A stretch of 64,000 nt of DNA from Cliona cf. orientalis (taxonomy: Eukaryota; Porifera; Demospongiae; Clionaida; Clionaidae). The translations under genes were made by a program, and so were the position numbers. The stretch lies in assembly GCA_963930775.1 (NCBI GenBank), contig OZ005697.1:5602292-5666291 (forward strand), given 5' to 3'. Below, in pieces: positions 22,340-36,944 of the stretch (within the stretch, counting starts at the first letter, position 1; every line of letters starts with the position of its first letter). The notes under the pieces were generated by a model. That model had not been told where the DNA came from and ran no database searches. It was given only the letters and a program-made list of their open reading frames with translations.

Positions 22340-25300
22340 TCAGGAACGAGAGCTGCCATGCTTAAAATTGCTAGAAATAATAGGGACATTTTTGGTACCT
22401 GAAAGCAACAATTAGCACCAGACCATTAAACTTAGAACGTAACAAACTTTATTGTACCATTAGTGGCTACTACATAATTATACTGATTAGGCCGGACGGT
22501 CATGTAACAACAAAATAGAATACAGCATGACGTAACAGTATGTATTCCTCGTACTATTAAGGTGTGTAGGAGTGAGCTGGGTGGGTAATTATGTACTCTG
22601 GATACTAACTGCTGAATTTACAATTCTTGTTCTGATTTAAAATAAACTACTAAAAATATTCCATATTAGCCGAGTGTTTTCAATACTAGAATCTTGTGTA
22701 TACAGATACTATAGCCGAACTCAAACTGTAGCTGTCCATAGACTATCCACAAGCTGTCAGTCACTGAGAACACGAAATGCTATACAAGGCAAAAGCAGAG
22801 AAGTTGTTATGAGAGCAATCAAGAAGCATTTCCCCCTAGGCCACACTGGCCGGTCAACTAGCATCCCATGCACACATCAAGAGGTAGCTCATAGCTACAG
22901 CAGCAAGAGACAAAATTTGATCTATTAGTACACTTTGAGGAATGCAAAGCTGTCAAACTCTGTCAACAAGTTCCCTGGTGGAACAGCCATTGCTGAGGAC
23001 TAACGTTAGCTAGCATCCACGTATAGTCTCCACATATGGTAATTTCACTGATTGAAGGAAGAAAGAAGTTAAACAACAGCTTAGGTTGAGCAAGGAACAT
23101 GGGGTCCATACTACTGTCAATTAGAAGCTATGATGCTTGCAAACAAAGTTGTCACCACGACTTTAAACCACCTTATATGACAGCCAAGTTAGTGTAGTGG
23201 AGGAAATAGTGGAAGTGGTTGACTTCAGAAGGACAGTGTCACAAAAAATCGGGGCATTGTGGGTGTGAAGGTTCTTCTGGTGATATCACTGAGGATGGCA
23301 CTTTACTGTGGCTAATGACTGTGAGAAACCAACACAAGTTCCTCAAAGGTGGAATGTTGCTACACTTGCCAGGAGCAGTTATGAGTGGGTGTGGAGAGGT
23401 GAAGCTGATCAACTGCTGACTGCCACTACACAGAGGGAAAAGGTAATCTACTTCCTTGCACATCCTGTTATGCTACTCTGAGCTAGCACACTTTCCTCCT
23501 CATACTGCCAACCTAGAATGACCTCAACTATTCAACCTTTGATACCATCATGCAAACTTAATGTCCCAAGAGAGGGGAGATTCAATGATCAAATAGAAAA
23601 ATTTAATAATGATCATGCACTACAGGGACTGGTACCTGCTCCATAAAAGGGATCCATGGAGGGGTAGGCAGGATCCCACATCCTACGACAGAAACACACC
23701 CAAATTAGTGATTCTCAAGGGGAATCTAAATATGGATATTTAACGCAAACAAGATTAAGTGTGTGTGAATTGTTCTTCCTAACCTGAAGAAAAGAAACAA
23801 CTATTATGCCAATTCAGAATAGCTTAGGTTATTATAATAGTCTCTTGGGAGAAACTTAAAAGACAATATGTAATAGGAGTTTACCATAATATTTATAACC
23901 ACGGATATGTTATAGCTAGCAAATTTTTGCAATGCAATATAAGGTAAACTCAAGAATGTTCAAATGATCCTTGTTTTGCACTGGATGAACTTTAGTACCG
24001 TTCTCACACAAGATAGACCCCACAATGTCAGGTAAAGAATGATTGGCATGATCTAAGTCATACCTACTTCCTGCAGCCCATACCAACTTTCAGCCGCTAT
24101 AGCCATGGAAACAGCAGCTAGTCCAGACTAAATATGGTCCGCCAAACAATGCTATTCTGGTTGTGGGCCTTAACATTCCTTGCTTTGATTGCTCTATGAA
24201 TATTGACTAATTTTGTGGTGAATATGCATCGAGCAACCTACAGATTTGATTCATGGCCACGGCTGTAATGTAATGCCTGTGGGATGAACAGAGTTTCCCA
24301 TGCACATCTGAATTACCTACACGGAGTGAACTACATCAGCTCCCATACTACACCTGAAGGGAAGCGATGCCACATAGATCTATGGAGGTCAAAATACAAT
24401 GCTTTAATCCATACCTGTTTACAGATTAGTCGGTGGCGCTATTTCGAGCAGTCAATACAGACAGTGTTGGACAATACCTTGCTTGATAACAAGGAATTGC
24501 TTGAAACAGTTACTAGCCAAAGCCGTCAGAAAGCTATTCAAAGTATGTCACATCCACCACTTAATTGTGATTGTGACATCAGCATCACCTCTATAGCATG
24601 TGTGTGTGTGTGAAAAATGTAGCTCCCAATGCACTACCAACCCCAACGATGTCCGAGGCGGGTCAAAATATTGAAAGCATCAAAGCTAACTAAAGTTAAC
24701 TATTTTCTAAGAGATATGCGCTAACAAACTTCAACAAGACAATGCAACTTACTCACTAGATGTGGATAATAACCAATCAATATTGCACTCAAGGTCAATG
24801 ATCGCAGGCTATCACGTTCGCCAATGTTTGGTTCTACGGTACAAACAAGAGTAACGTGGTGTTTACTGTTCAAAGTGGCTATTGTACACTGGGTGTGCAG
24901 CCCACACAATCACTAACCACTTTATGGAGTTGCAATAGTCCAGCGACAAACAAGTGAAGACCACACTAGCACACCACCACAGCCACAGGTATGCCTTTCA
25001 AAAGATGTTGTGTACATCAATGGTATTAGCCAATTGTAGAGGCATTGGGTCACCCTTATCACGTTAGACCCAGTCACACTGGGCATTCCTTGGGGCTCAC
25101 CAGACACTTAAACACATAACCACTAGCTGCAGAGAGCTGGGAGGATACCTGACCTAGCTGAAACACCCACTAAGTGGCAAGGTGAGCGTCCACCTAGCAT
25201 AGCACCCTTGGCCTGGAGAACATCGATCACTGGTTGATAAATGCAGACACGTGTGGCAATAATAACATGTGTAAAACTGGTGATCACTTGCTTCACTGAC

Positions 25301-28300
25301 CCATCCACCTCTGAGGATATCTAACCAGCAAACCTCTATCTCTATGCAGAGAATGTCAATCAACTTGGTTGGTGCTTGCATGTGCCTATACTATTGCACT
25401 AACTCGACAGTCTGCAGACTCAATCGCTAGCCAACCATGCCAGAGCGATACAACTCTAGAGTATGGATTCACCAACAATTTCAAACTCGCCAACAGTGGT
25501 AACCATCAAACAAGGAGGTACAATGTAGCATCACCACACAAAACCAGCAATTCACTAGCAAACCTCAAGTAGATGGTTGACAGAAATCCTTACTAGTCTT
25601 CAGGTGTGCTACCATGGCTGTGCCACATATGACTGGCAAGGGCTGGTAACCTGATTGTGGTCCCCGTTTGAAGTGGAATAACCTCACACAATGAACTACA
25701 CACACAAATTATATAGGCACATAGTTTTCAAGCCACAAATATAATTAATTTGCTGCGACCGATTTCACTGCCACCCTGCCTGTGGTGGGGTGGGATGCAG
25801 TGTAGGAAATGCATCCTAATAGGATCATGGTTTCTAATTAAATCATACCTTCCAACTTATTTGTACGCTAATTTGTAGTGAAGACTAGAGAGGTAATTAG
25901 CGTGGACCAGTTATGTACATGCATGTTCGTGACAAACGGAAGGCTGGTCACTGTACCATCACTACCACACAGCCAGCCAGCCAGCCCTTTGCAACGGTCA
26001 GAGTGTATACTCATGGGAATAGTGTCATATCATCTTTAGATAACCTCAGAACAATTGCCCTTACCAATTGTGGAGTTGTTGATGGGCATGGAATCAGAGA
26101 AGGGGTCAGTTTACAACATAACAGTCAGCCCAGGTATATGATGATTGGCAACACCTGCCTTAATGTGTATTAGGCTAATATTATCAACATGTAATGAAGG
26201 CATAATTACATCATACTGAACATGCTAAATCATTAGGTTGAGGATGCAAACATCGAGTGAGGCGTTTCAACACCTGCATGCACACCAAACGAGGTAATCT
26301 CGTGCATGCCTCGATGTCTGGCGCCAGTTGGGGGTGTGTCCATGTTGTCTGGACCTACCCACTACCCTACCCTACCACCTGCAATGCTGCATGGGTGGGC
26401 TGGGCCAACAAGAATGCACACGTTTATTATAGAGGACATGTTTTTTTGCTGAGTAGGGTAATTAACAGCAGTCCACATGATGCTCTGATGTAAAGGGTGC
26501 CTGGAATGTGGTATAACAGAGATGATTACCGTTGACCGAATTTACACCTGACCATCACTACAGTGACACGATTAGCAACACTCATATTCATAATGACTAC
26601 CCTACACACTGCAGCATAAATTCATTTTGTAGGCAGAGTACCATGCACATGGCAAACATGAGGACTTGTAATGTAGTTGCTGATGAGTGGTTTCCATCTA
26701 GTGGCTTGCATGTACATGAAATGGCTTTTGGTTGCCATGGGCAACAGTGCCTGGACTCGTTAATGTGTAGAGCACTTTCTATTCCCCATTCAGACTGTAT
26801 CAAAAAATCATCCCTATATAGCACCTTTTGTAGTATACAATTACAGATTTTCATAATCCTTCCCAGATACAGGCAAGCAGGTAATACACTCTAAGACTGC
26901 AGAGCTCTGAACTTTATAATGCTGCAAGGGTTGCAGCAAATTACGAACAAAGTGCTCAGAAGCCTTGAAACTGGATGCCACAGAGGAATAGGTACATGGT
27001 ATATCCTGGATCATACTGGACAAAACAAATTATCGGGCCACAATAAACGGACTTCAAACCGGTCTACAATTTAGAAAGGAATGCAAACCAAAAACCACTG
27101 GATGACGCATCAGGCAAGAGGGAGAGGGAGAGGGAGGTAGGGAGAACAGGTAAACAACTGTCATGGCAAACAACATTCCTCACACCTGAGGTTACTATGA
27201 AGAGTTGAGCGGTGATAATATCCACTTGTGTTCTGAGCTGCACAAACAATGGAGCGGTGGTTACTCACTGCGTCTACACACAGGAATCTCCACACCATCA
27301 TCAGATTGAACCACAGACTGCCTTATCAACTGAACGCCAAGAATTACCTGCATAGTTACACTTGGCTATAGGGGGTGGATACTACCAAGCTGTACATGTA
27401 CCTACATGCAAGCCCATGCAATGAGCAGTGGTATGCAGTGTGTACAATGTACACTTTAACCTAATCTTGGGGAGATTTGAGTGAATGATTATGAAACCAC
27501 GAGATTTCTGTTCACATCACGTTTTTGCCAGCTACTCTTGACTATGCAATAAATATTAGCGATAACATATTACCAGATAATATTATGACCCAAATAATTT
27601 AGCTCATGCATGCCTAGATATACAATGATACCACTAAAAAACCCAAGTATTCCGATAGCCTCTTCATTATCGTAATATCGCACACTCACTCACATATTAT
27701 GTCTCAATACACATACTCATGTATATGCACATGCGCATGCACATACATACAATATTATCATACACTCACACACATTGATGTATCTCAACTAATGTCATGT
27801 ACATGTAACTGATTGTTCGTCCATGACCCCCTTTGATCATTGATAATCATCTACACTCATCCCATAGCCCCAATAATTTTGCTTATAAAACTTTTTGTTG
27901 CCAGATGATTACAAATAAATGCATCCTCAACACACACCACACACAAACACGTACACACACATGTAGTATTTGTATGATAACCACAAATGCTGATTATTAA
28001 GCACAGCTCATTGTTTGGCACATAATATTACTTCCAATATGTGCATAGGTTGGTGTGAGTTTCACCTCTCTCTGTTAGGTGCATACATGTACCTAGCAAG
28101 CTGCCTAAACAATCAGACTGGAGGCTATAGTAGAGATATAGGTACACTCAGTTAACCCTGGGGGACACCTATAACCCTTGACAGCAAGGGTAATATTATG
28201 CACTTAATGGGAAGCATGTTCAAGCACACAGCATTATTACAGTACATAACGAACAGAGTTTGGAGCCCAGAATGATGAACAAGAGGCAAACAGGACCCAC

Positions 28301-31300
28301 CATTCCTGGGAGCTTTATGTATAATGAAAATTGGGAGATGAATCAATGAGAACTGAATATCCTCCTGCATCATATGGTTATGCATAACATACTCCATTTA
28401 TAGAGGAGCATACATGCATGTACAACATAATATTATATAGTTTCCAGTTGAAGGCAGCCAACAGATGTCACTCCCAACCCTCCTTCTCAAACACACACAC
28501 GTGCATGTACGTACACATGCATACACGCATGCATATGCACATGCATACATTCACACAACATACACACATGCATAGTATCACACACACACACACACATACA
28601 TGTACACTGACCTGAACATGGACAAAGTATACTTGTATGTCATAAAGCTGCAAATCTTTGCACGTCTTTTTCAATTCCTACATTTGTATATTGATTTTGT
28701 CAAAAGTGATGCTGGTCCTCATAATCATATGCACATCTAACCTGCACTATGGTGAAGTCAATCTCTGGCATAGCCTTACAGTCCAACACCACAACCGTTG
28801 TCCTTTGACCTGTAAGGAATCACACTTATTTCCCAACAGTTCCATAGCAACTGATGCACTTACGCTCCAAGTCAGTAGGTGAGGTGGTCACCTCAGTGGT
28901 CAGCCTCTTGAGGATATAACTGACTCCAGGATAAGTCCAACCTCCGTTAAACTCAAATACAACTGTACTACCATGAATACGAACCTACAGGGACAGTAAT
29001 AGTATACATATACTTATTTCCACTCCTTATCACCCACACAGATACCCATGCATATGCTGAGCACCTATCATTGAGCATCTCTCCTCTTACTAAACCTTTG
29101 GGAAATAACAGGGAATGTCTAGGAATTAGTTGGTTGATCAATAGAGGTGTAGGCAATTGCTTGCCACAATCTACTGAGCAGCAGGATGTAGGTAACAGGG
29201 AAGTAGTCTAAACCTTCTGCCCCTCTTTCCTGGGTGCACAGAACATGAGTAGAAGTAACAATGACACTATACCAACAGCTCCATTCCACAAATCCACTTT
29301 GGGATACTGATAAGGACCTCAATCAAGCAGTGCTGTATGCCACGGAACAATCTGCCAGACTCACTAGAGCAACACATCAAAGGGAGCCTACAGCGTGCCT
29401 AGCTAATGAAGTTAGGGTCTGTGTGGCACACTTTCTCACCATCAGCACAATAGCTTAGTGGGTGAGGGTTATGTCTGTGTATAAACAGGAGGGCAGTGAT
29501 TGGTCAACTGAGACCTACACACTGCAAGACCTAGCTATGTAAGTACATGTACATGCATATACATGTACATCCTCAGGGCATGCCACTAAGAGCGTGCCCC
29601 AATTAGTGAACACCTCTGGTAAGGTCTACTAGTACCACATATTCAACGATAAACTTGCAATAACAAACAATAGCATAATATATACACCTAGCCTTGTTAT
29701 ATATAATAATCTACTACCCGTTGTTCCCTGCAGGAGTCTGAGTATTAATACTACAATTAGAGCACTCACTTGGTGTCTGGGCCGAGCATGCCTGTAGAGC
29801 AACATCAACACATATACCACCATGGCAATTGGTACACCATACTGTGTGGATTACACATTAGCTGGTTAACAATATAATACAATACAATATCTCACTTATT
29901 ACATACCTCTATTCCAAGAAATAAGGTCAGAGAGAATGAAATCACCAAAGGAAAGAGGTCAATGGCTGCATAGCATGTGCATACACAGTGTAGCATGAGA
30001 GTGATGAGTTTACATATACTGTGTACATGTATGTACATACGTATATGTATGCATGACCAACCATTGATTTTGAAAATTGCCCACAAGATTCGGACATCGA
30101 CGACTGGAATGACAGCTGCTATGATAATGGCAGCCAAAGAGGTGGATGGGATGTACTGAAAGAGAGAGCTGAGCACAGCCAGAGCAAGCAGCACTATGCT
30201 GCCTAAAGGTAAACGAGGAGAAAATAATTATGAATGGAAATGTGTTCCAGGACACTTAACAAATTGGGAGTTAGTAAATACATGCATTGTACATGCCTTA
30301 GTTTGAGTAATGCTGCTAAAGCTCTTGGAGTAAAATTTTATGCATTAGCGGCTCTATATGTATGCCTTACTGCGAGCATGCATTATGGGTAGTAGTAGTG
30401 CAATGTTAGGAATCTACATGTAGCTGTGTGGTACAAGTAATCAATATAGAATAGTATGTCTGCTGATGAAACATGACAGCACAAGACTTGGTATTTCCAT
30501 TTCCCCTCCTCCTATGCCTACTTCTCAGCTACACATATGGATTACCTGTGATAATACCAGCAGCTGGGGTCTTAACTCCACTCTGAGCATTAACTGCAGT
30601 TCTGCAGACATTGCATCATTACATGTGTACGTAGTAAGATTGCTTCAGGTAGTAATATTATAGCATAAGAGTTGGGTTCTTGTGTGACGAATACATTATG
30701 GTTCTATTACGCCAGCATTGTAAAAAAAGTGTTGCACAAAATGGTGTCTATACTATGTCATGTGTTACAAGTGACTACATTTGGCTTGCTACAGTAGGGG
30801 ATGCTTTATTATGACATTTATGATTTGAGCATATTCGTTACATAGGACTGATGGTATAATATAATATAATATTATATTATGACACATACCTTGAAAAGCT
30901 TCCAGTGACTGGATAGGAACCAACAAATGAACTGGCCAGGTTGCACATGCCTACACGTACAATAATGACAATCAATAGGTAATGGTCGTCACATGTATGG
31001 GTGCTTAAATATTAGACTGGATTCCATCGTATCGGCAGCTCAGTTATGTACCTCCTCACTTAATTACCCTGCATACATGCATAGGGGACAAGGAAACTGG
31101 TTCCATAGTCCATCTATTGTCAGTTGTCAGTCTGCTCAGCATCCTTCGACACAAAAATCAGCAGCATTAGAGAGGTTGGTATATAAGTGTCATCAATTCG
31201 TTAGAGACAGTAATGAGTGCTGTAAATAATGAGTTTTTATCAGTCATGTCTATCCTAGTATTGCTATGCGCTATTTCTACTGTGTATGCTCAATTTCATG

Positions 31301-34300
31301 GATCATCAATGCTACACATACAGCATATGCATAGTACTGGTGCTCTTCAATGGCAAAGCTCAGTGTGCATCTAAGGAGAGTTCTAATGAACACATGTACC
31401 ACTGAAAAAGACTAATACTGGTGATATGCGACAATCTGCAAGAGGTTTTGGACTTAAATATGGGTGCTGCATGGCTGTCTAGCTCCTAGATATCCCTTCC
31501 GCTTACCAATTGCCACCAGTTCTTGACTAGGTTCAACTTCATATCCATTCTGTCGTGCTATAATAGCATCATTGTTATGACAACAACATCAAGCTGAAGT
31601 ATAATGTAAACAAACTTACCAAATGCTTTGGCTATTGCAATGCTCTCTAAAAAGCTGATCAGCGGCCCCATAATGATCCCTATACCAAGCACCTGAGGAA
31701 AAATTTAACCCACTAACTACAATGTGAATAGTGATTGAAGCACTTACAGAACAAACATCAGGTGTAGGATCTGGCACTTGAATGGGAGGCAATTTGCCAT
31801 TTTTATAGTCAATGAGAGAAATCTGGTCATTGAACCATGGCTGTAGGGTCAGGCAGTAGCCAAGCATAGCTGCTACAAACACAACCAGGGCATTACGTGC
31901 TGTATGGAGGGACACATAATTATGTAGTATTACAGATGCAGCAGAATGCTATCAGACACTTACATACCAGTACAAAGCAACCATATAAATTTCAAAGCCA
32001 GCTTTTGCACCCAATGTAGACTATTTCCTCGCTCCTTCTGTAGCTTTTCTACATGATTCTTAAAGAGCTACACGATTCAGGAGAGCATAAAGCACATTAA
32101 TTTAGGATCAGCTGGCCTATGATAGCTATTTAATCAGTGAGTAGCTTCTTACCTTGAGAAAGACAACAATCACGATGCAGCATAAACCAAGAACTAAGTC
32201 CCAAACCCTGTAACATAAATTATAAGCTTAAATCTTTCAATCATTATAGCCATCTGCAAATTGATCACTTTGTTTCCTTAATGTGATGAATAATATCACC
32301 AACTTCTTCAATGAAAGGTCGGCGTATGTGGTGGATACCTAACAGTGACTGCAGTGGCAGAGCAACAGTGGAGTCACATAGGATGCAACTGATAAAGCAC
32401 ACATAAAAATTAATGTACCTTGACTTGTCCAAAAGCAATGGTGATAGCTGCGGCTGATGTGAACCCACTGATGACAGGGACAGGGATAAAGTCGACTAGG
32501 AAACCTATATCACAAAGATGCTTCATTCATTACAGTTTTCACCACCTTAGGAAGCTAGAATGACAACTTCAAAGAGTGATTAGCTAATAGAGTATGAGCT
32601 CATATCTCACACTTGCACTGTAGTTGCATTCATAGCACTCAGTGTGCTAATAGTGTACACCTATTGCTGTGAGCATGCACATGTGAATGAGAGTATTCCT
32701 AGATATACTAAACGTACAGGAGTCGAGTCACCAGACCCATAATATCAGAAGTAAAACAGCCATGAACTTAATTTTCCATTAGTTAAATTATTATGTAGGT
32801 TAGTTGTTGAGCTGATCATTCTTATTTCAAGATACATGTATGTAATGGGAGTGGAGGAAACAATGCTGCTATAATAGCTTAATGATACAGTGATCACTAA
32901 CTTTACACAGGAAATCCAAACAAGAGCCTCCAGTACACCACTTAATTATTGTACTCTAACAATGCTACAACATACAATGTCATATAGCTAAGGCACCATT
33001 CAGTGATGTAGTGCGCAACCTAGAATAGCTGGGAATTGGCCTGGAGAGTTAATTAAGTCTTAAGACTAATACATAGTGTATAATACCAACCAAGATTGAG
33101 TAATCCAACTGCAAACTGAATTGCTCCAGAGAGGAAAGTGAGAGCAATAGCACACTTGATTCTGTTAGTAGTGTCATCAGGGTCATCACTGGGTCCACAG
33201 CCCCAGGTTAGCGAGGCAGTCAGGAGGGAGAGAATGGCAGTAGGACCAAGGGTGATGTCCTTACTAGTACCAAATATTGTGTACACAAAGCAACCCATGA
33301 ACGCTGAATACAGTCCATACTGAAGTTATCATCAGTCCAGCAGTGATGAGTGTATATGTATGTTTGAGATGGAAAGAGAGTTAACAGTCAATATAATATT
33401 ATTATAGAGTTGTAGGATCAAAGCACTATGATACCATTACATGTTTTGTCTACCCAATAAAGCAAAGGGTAACATTACTTATGGAGTTCATGATCACCCG
33501 GCACAAAAGTGCCCATTAAATTCTACCACACTGAGGAGTCCTGCATACCTAGAGTACCTTTTCAGCTTAAAAGAAAATAAGACAGGTCTTACTACTTATG
33601 CCATGTAAGGGCTTCAATTTCTTATATAATTGAGCACAAAAATATGAAACATGCAGCTGTTTTTGCAATCATTAGTACAAAATTTCAGATGCTACAATAA
33701 CTATAACAGTGTTTGAAAATTAAGCCAGCATCTACAGTGCGTAACACTATTATAATAGTGGTAGTGCTCTGCACTGAAAGTGAGATTAAATTGAATATAC
33801 TTATTGAATGCACTCTAGTCTGCGAGTAGGAACACTCAGTTCTACATAGTTACGGGATGGTGCATGTTATGTCCAGTCGATCTGAAAGATAATGCAGTCC
33901 CTGATGCTACCCACTCCACAACGGAGCCGGCCACATTGGAAAAAATTCACACAGATAGCAGCAGTTGAAGAAAAACACTGAAAACCTTGTGATCATGGAT
34001 GGGTTGGAATTTGTACTCTAGGCATCTCCACAACACACAACTGGACCATCTGGCTTGCTATGCCAAATAAAAAATGTGAGCTTTACCTATGTTCGCATTT
34101 ACATGCCATAAATCTACAACACAATCAGTAAACTGTGTATTATAAAACTAGCCCCACACTACACAATGAATTCGAAATAAGTATTCTCTTGTCATGCCTA
34201 TTGTCAGTAATTTGAACCTGTGACCACACCCTTGACTAACCAGCTCATAAGTATAATATTATGTATGAATTGTAGATTATTTGTGATTGACTGTGGATTT

Positions 34301-36628
34301 ATCTTAAATTTCTTGTTTATACATTAATTTTGCTGCCCTATGCTTTTTCTACCAACTACGCCATGAGGTTCATTATATACCGTATAGTGGGAAACTTTGG
34401 CAGGGTTTTTAATTTGATAATTTGGTGAATTAGGTTATAGATCGCCAAATTTAAATTTCACCAATATCAATGGAGAGCTATTTTGTCAAATTTAATGCTC
34501 GCCAAAGTTAACCACTATAAGGTTACTGGGTATATCAATAGTAGGGGTTGAGATAAGATGATGCTATTACTGGTACGTTCTTACTGCTTCGTGAGAATAC
34601 ATGTAGGTCTAGCTATCATCGTTTCATTTGTAATTTATGTTCTACACATAGATACGTGCAATGTTATTCTAACATGCCGCGTCACTATTGAAACGACGTG
34701 CTGCACTGATGTGGGTGGGACTACATCTTCACACAAGACGAACTTCCACTGTTCTGATATATATTTCATGTATCACTTTATTATACATGTAGCTGAACAT
34801 ATTCGCTGGACAAACACTTCACCAAGCTTTTCACCTTTGGAGTACAGAAATGTTCGGTGGAAAAAAATACTTTAGCTACCGTAGTGAAGGACACTGTATC
34901 TTCCATGCAATCAATTAAGTACAGAACAAAAAATTCATGGGACAAAAATTTCAGTAACCAAAAGAGGTGGTAAAATTTTTCCTGGCGAAATTTCTGGCTA
35001 TACAGTACCTTGCAACTACATGTATCAAAGACTAGAGCTCTGTAGAGCACATACCCTGCACACACATTGTGCAATCTATAGATTTACTCTTGTGTGCATG
35101 GCTATAATTTTGTGAATTTCATGCAGACAAATAGTGGAAATGCTGCTTGCTTGTACTGTTGTAGTAGCTACAGCTACCGGGGGTCCCAATGTACAAAATG
35201 TACCAGACCTAGACTAGGAAGATATGAACTGATACCGCCTATATTTTGTTGTAATACATTATGATTAATTTTGGTTTCAGATTTTAGCCCCATCAGCGGA
35301 TCTGGATAATATAGCTATACTAGATGTCATGAACATTTAATTTTGACGATCTTTACCAGTCATACTATACTTGGCACTTAATCGTGCACATGAGCACAAA
35401 GCACAATAGCATGCATTATGCAGTGTGTAGGTACAGGCACTGTCGATAGGCATGGCTACGGTGGCCAACAAAAAGGTGACGATTGTAGACTGTATCCCTT
35501 GAAGCCAGTTTTTTGCTGAATTTGATTGATTAGTGAGTCCCTTGGATGCCTACATATCGAGGATTTTTGTGCTAACGACGACAATGATGACACAGCCGAT
35601 TGTTTTACCCCTTGCACATGCACGCGGGGTAATATCAAGGTGCTATATTATAACAATAGTGCACATACGTATGCAATAGAAAGAGAGAGGAGAGTGGGAC
35701 ACTAGTACATACCAAAGGTCAAATGCATATAAACGTGTCTGAGACAGCATATACTCAAGAAGTATGTGTAGTCACAAACTTACATGCATACACTGATGGA
35801 AGCATAATCTCAATAGCTGAGTGTAGCATTGACTTACTATAGTATGCACATTATACACTTTTTTACTTTGGAGATATGAACCATGCCAGGAAATAATATA
35901 TGCAGAGTGGTACACTCTCCTCTCTCTTCTGTTATGAGTTGGCACTAAATTATAGTGAGTGAGGCTTTCAAACCACATCCACAAACACACATGTATACAT
36001 GTGTATCATCATGTACATGTATAGCAGATTCTATTAGAGTGCTGGTACAGATGTAATCCAACATATGGCGGCCAAGCTTTCAGTGTGTTGCTACAGCTGA
36101 AGTTTTTGTCAACTTGCGTGGTCTTGGCTATGAACAGAGGGGGAGTGGTCTCTGTACCCAATGCGTATACGGTATATATGTACCCTTGTGCAGTGAGGGA
36201 TAACTCACACTGTGAGGTAATCTAGCGATGGTTGCATACGCCAGTGCCTGGGGAACAACCATCAGACCCACAGTCAGTCCAGCGATAATGTCAGCCAGCA
36301 GCCAGCGTGGATTGTACCTCACCAGCCACTTTATACAGGCAAACTTATCCAAAAGCCATGTCCCCTCAAAATAGTAAGGAAAGCACTCCAACAGCTCAAA
36401 TCTTTTATAGCCGACAGGTCTTGCAGCTCTTTTAGGAGTTGGAAGCCTGCACTTTCCTTCCGGGTTGTTGGGGTCAGAACAGCATGTGGCTTTCAAGCAG
36501 CCAAATACGCTAGTTTCGCCTCCTCTTATCCGCTCTTCCATAGCTTGATGCCTTCTCTGCTTTGACAGCAGCAAGGGACGACTTGTACCTGCTGAACAGC
36601 AAGTGTAGGAAAAGCAAACCTCCAGCAA
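22340..36628 (-). CDS. SLC26A11: SLC26A11-like anion/sulfate transporter with STAS domain
   Basis: Twenty-one phase-consistent exons (708 residues): 36628-36209, 33319-33091, 32504-32419, 32348-32269, 32207-32153, 32067-31968, 31899-31748, 31692-31620, 31557-31507, 30950-30890, 30601-30546, 30202-30062, 29965-29907, 29841-29770, 28984-28864, 28809-28742, 28677-28612, 27347-27269, 27237-27186, 23682-23636, 22398-22340. Family landmarks are NPRWLLADIIAGLTVGLMVV and PQALAYATIA in TM1-2, YGLYSAFMGCFVYTIFGTSK, TLGPTAI, SGFTSAAAITIAFGQVK, SFLESIAIAKAFA, SYPVTGSFSRTAVNAQSG and ARPRHQ before the STAS domain (about residues 546-656; VVVLDCKAMPEIDF). The order and text match human SLC26A11, a multi-pass anion transporter. 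One donor is weak (GTGATC after 32269). The last three exons, beyond STAS, are inferred from splice sites and phase. Another ATG 29 codons downstream is possible as the start. The gene is divergent with laminin. Confidence 0.88.
23683..27185. other. SLC26A11 intron, 3.5 kb
   Basis: No supported gene on either strand. Many overlapping short open frames (for example 24284-24613 and 26532-26894 plus) show no domain, no splice context and no recognisable motif. Confidence 0.5.
27738..28600. repeat. CA/CATG-rich low-complexity stretches in SLC26A11 introns
   Basis: CA and ACATGCAT words are concentrated at 27720-27780, 27930-27965 and 28490-28605, including about nine CA units near 28580. Open frames over them are repetitive artefacts on both strands. 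Confidence 0.7.
33320..36208. other. First intron of SLC26A11
   Basis: 2.9 kb between the first and second exons. No gene inside. It contains a MITE at 34378-34524 and a related sequence ending ctggctatacagtacc near 35010. Confidence 0.6.
34378..34524. mobile_element. MITE family D copy
   Basis: Left end taccgtatagtgggaaactt; right end gccaaagttaaccactata, an imperfect inverse. The interior has aatttgataatttggtgaatt and caccaatatc, AT-rich and partly palindromic. Related to 46426-46612, which shares the cgccaaa core and the terminus cccgctatgcagt. Confidence 0.65.
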
Positions 36629-36944
36629 ATCCGATCACTCTCAAAGCTACAGTGCGCCTCATATGGAAATAATTCATGAGCCCCGCCCATCACATGATGC
36701 TACAGAGCATGCGCGGACCATGCGCGGGCTCGCAAGTTCTATTGTTCACGCCCCCTCGTGCGGTAAGGGGCGTTGCTAGGTCTTGCAGAGTGGAGTAAGT
36801 AGTTCAGTGGTGGAAGGAGGGGCAGTGCAAATTTTCAAAGTGCAGGTGCATCATAATGGGAAAATCCACCTGATTCCAAGTATTAATTGGCTATAAAGAT
36901 ATTTGATTTCAAGTCACTAACTGCTGGAAAGTTTATAGAGAAGG
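36629..36944. promoter_or_regulatory. Bidirectional promoter of SLC26A11 and laminin
   Basis: The two ATGs are divergent with 316 bp between them. The region holds a GC box (ccccgccc, 36681-36688), two NRF1-like words (gcatgcgcgg and ccatgcgcgg, 36707-36728), a CCAAT box on the minus strand (attgg, 36886-36890) and TATAAAG at 36892-36898, about 47 bp before the laminin ATG. The SLC26A11 side has no TATA box. Sharing of elements is inferred from spacing. Confidence 0.6.

Noticed and set aside
22310-22398. Apparent signal peptide MSLLFLAILSMAALVPDYDF on the minus strand
   Set aside because: It is the alternative frame of the candidate last SLC26A11 exon. Continuing it across the next splice gives an early stop, and no downstream exon fits.
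24721-24909. Minus-strand reading with ERDSLRSLTLSAILIGYYP before a GTGAGT
   Set aside because: Donor only, no acceptor in the right place, no homology; no neighbouring exon in phase.
28418-28674. Histidine/Thr-rich and Cys/Val-rich open frames on both strands
   Set aside because: Produced by CA and CATG repeats. Part of the minus-strand frame does coincide with a true SLC26A11 exon (28677-28612), but the rest is repeat.
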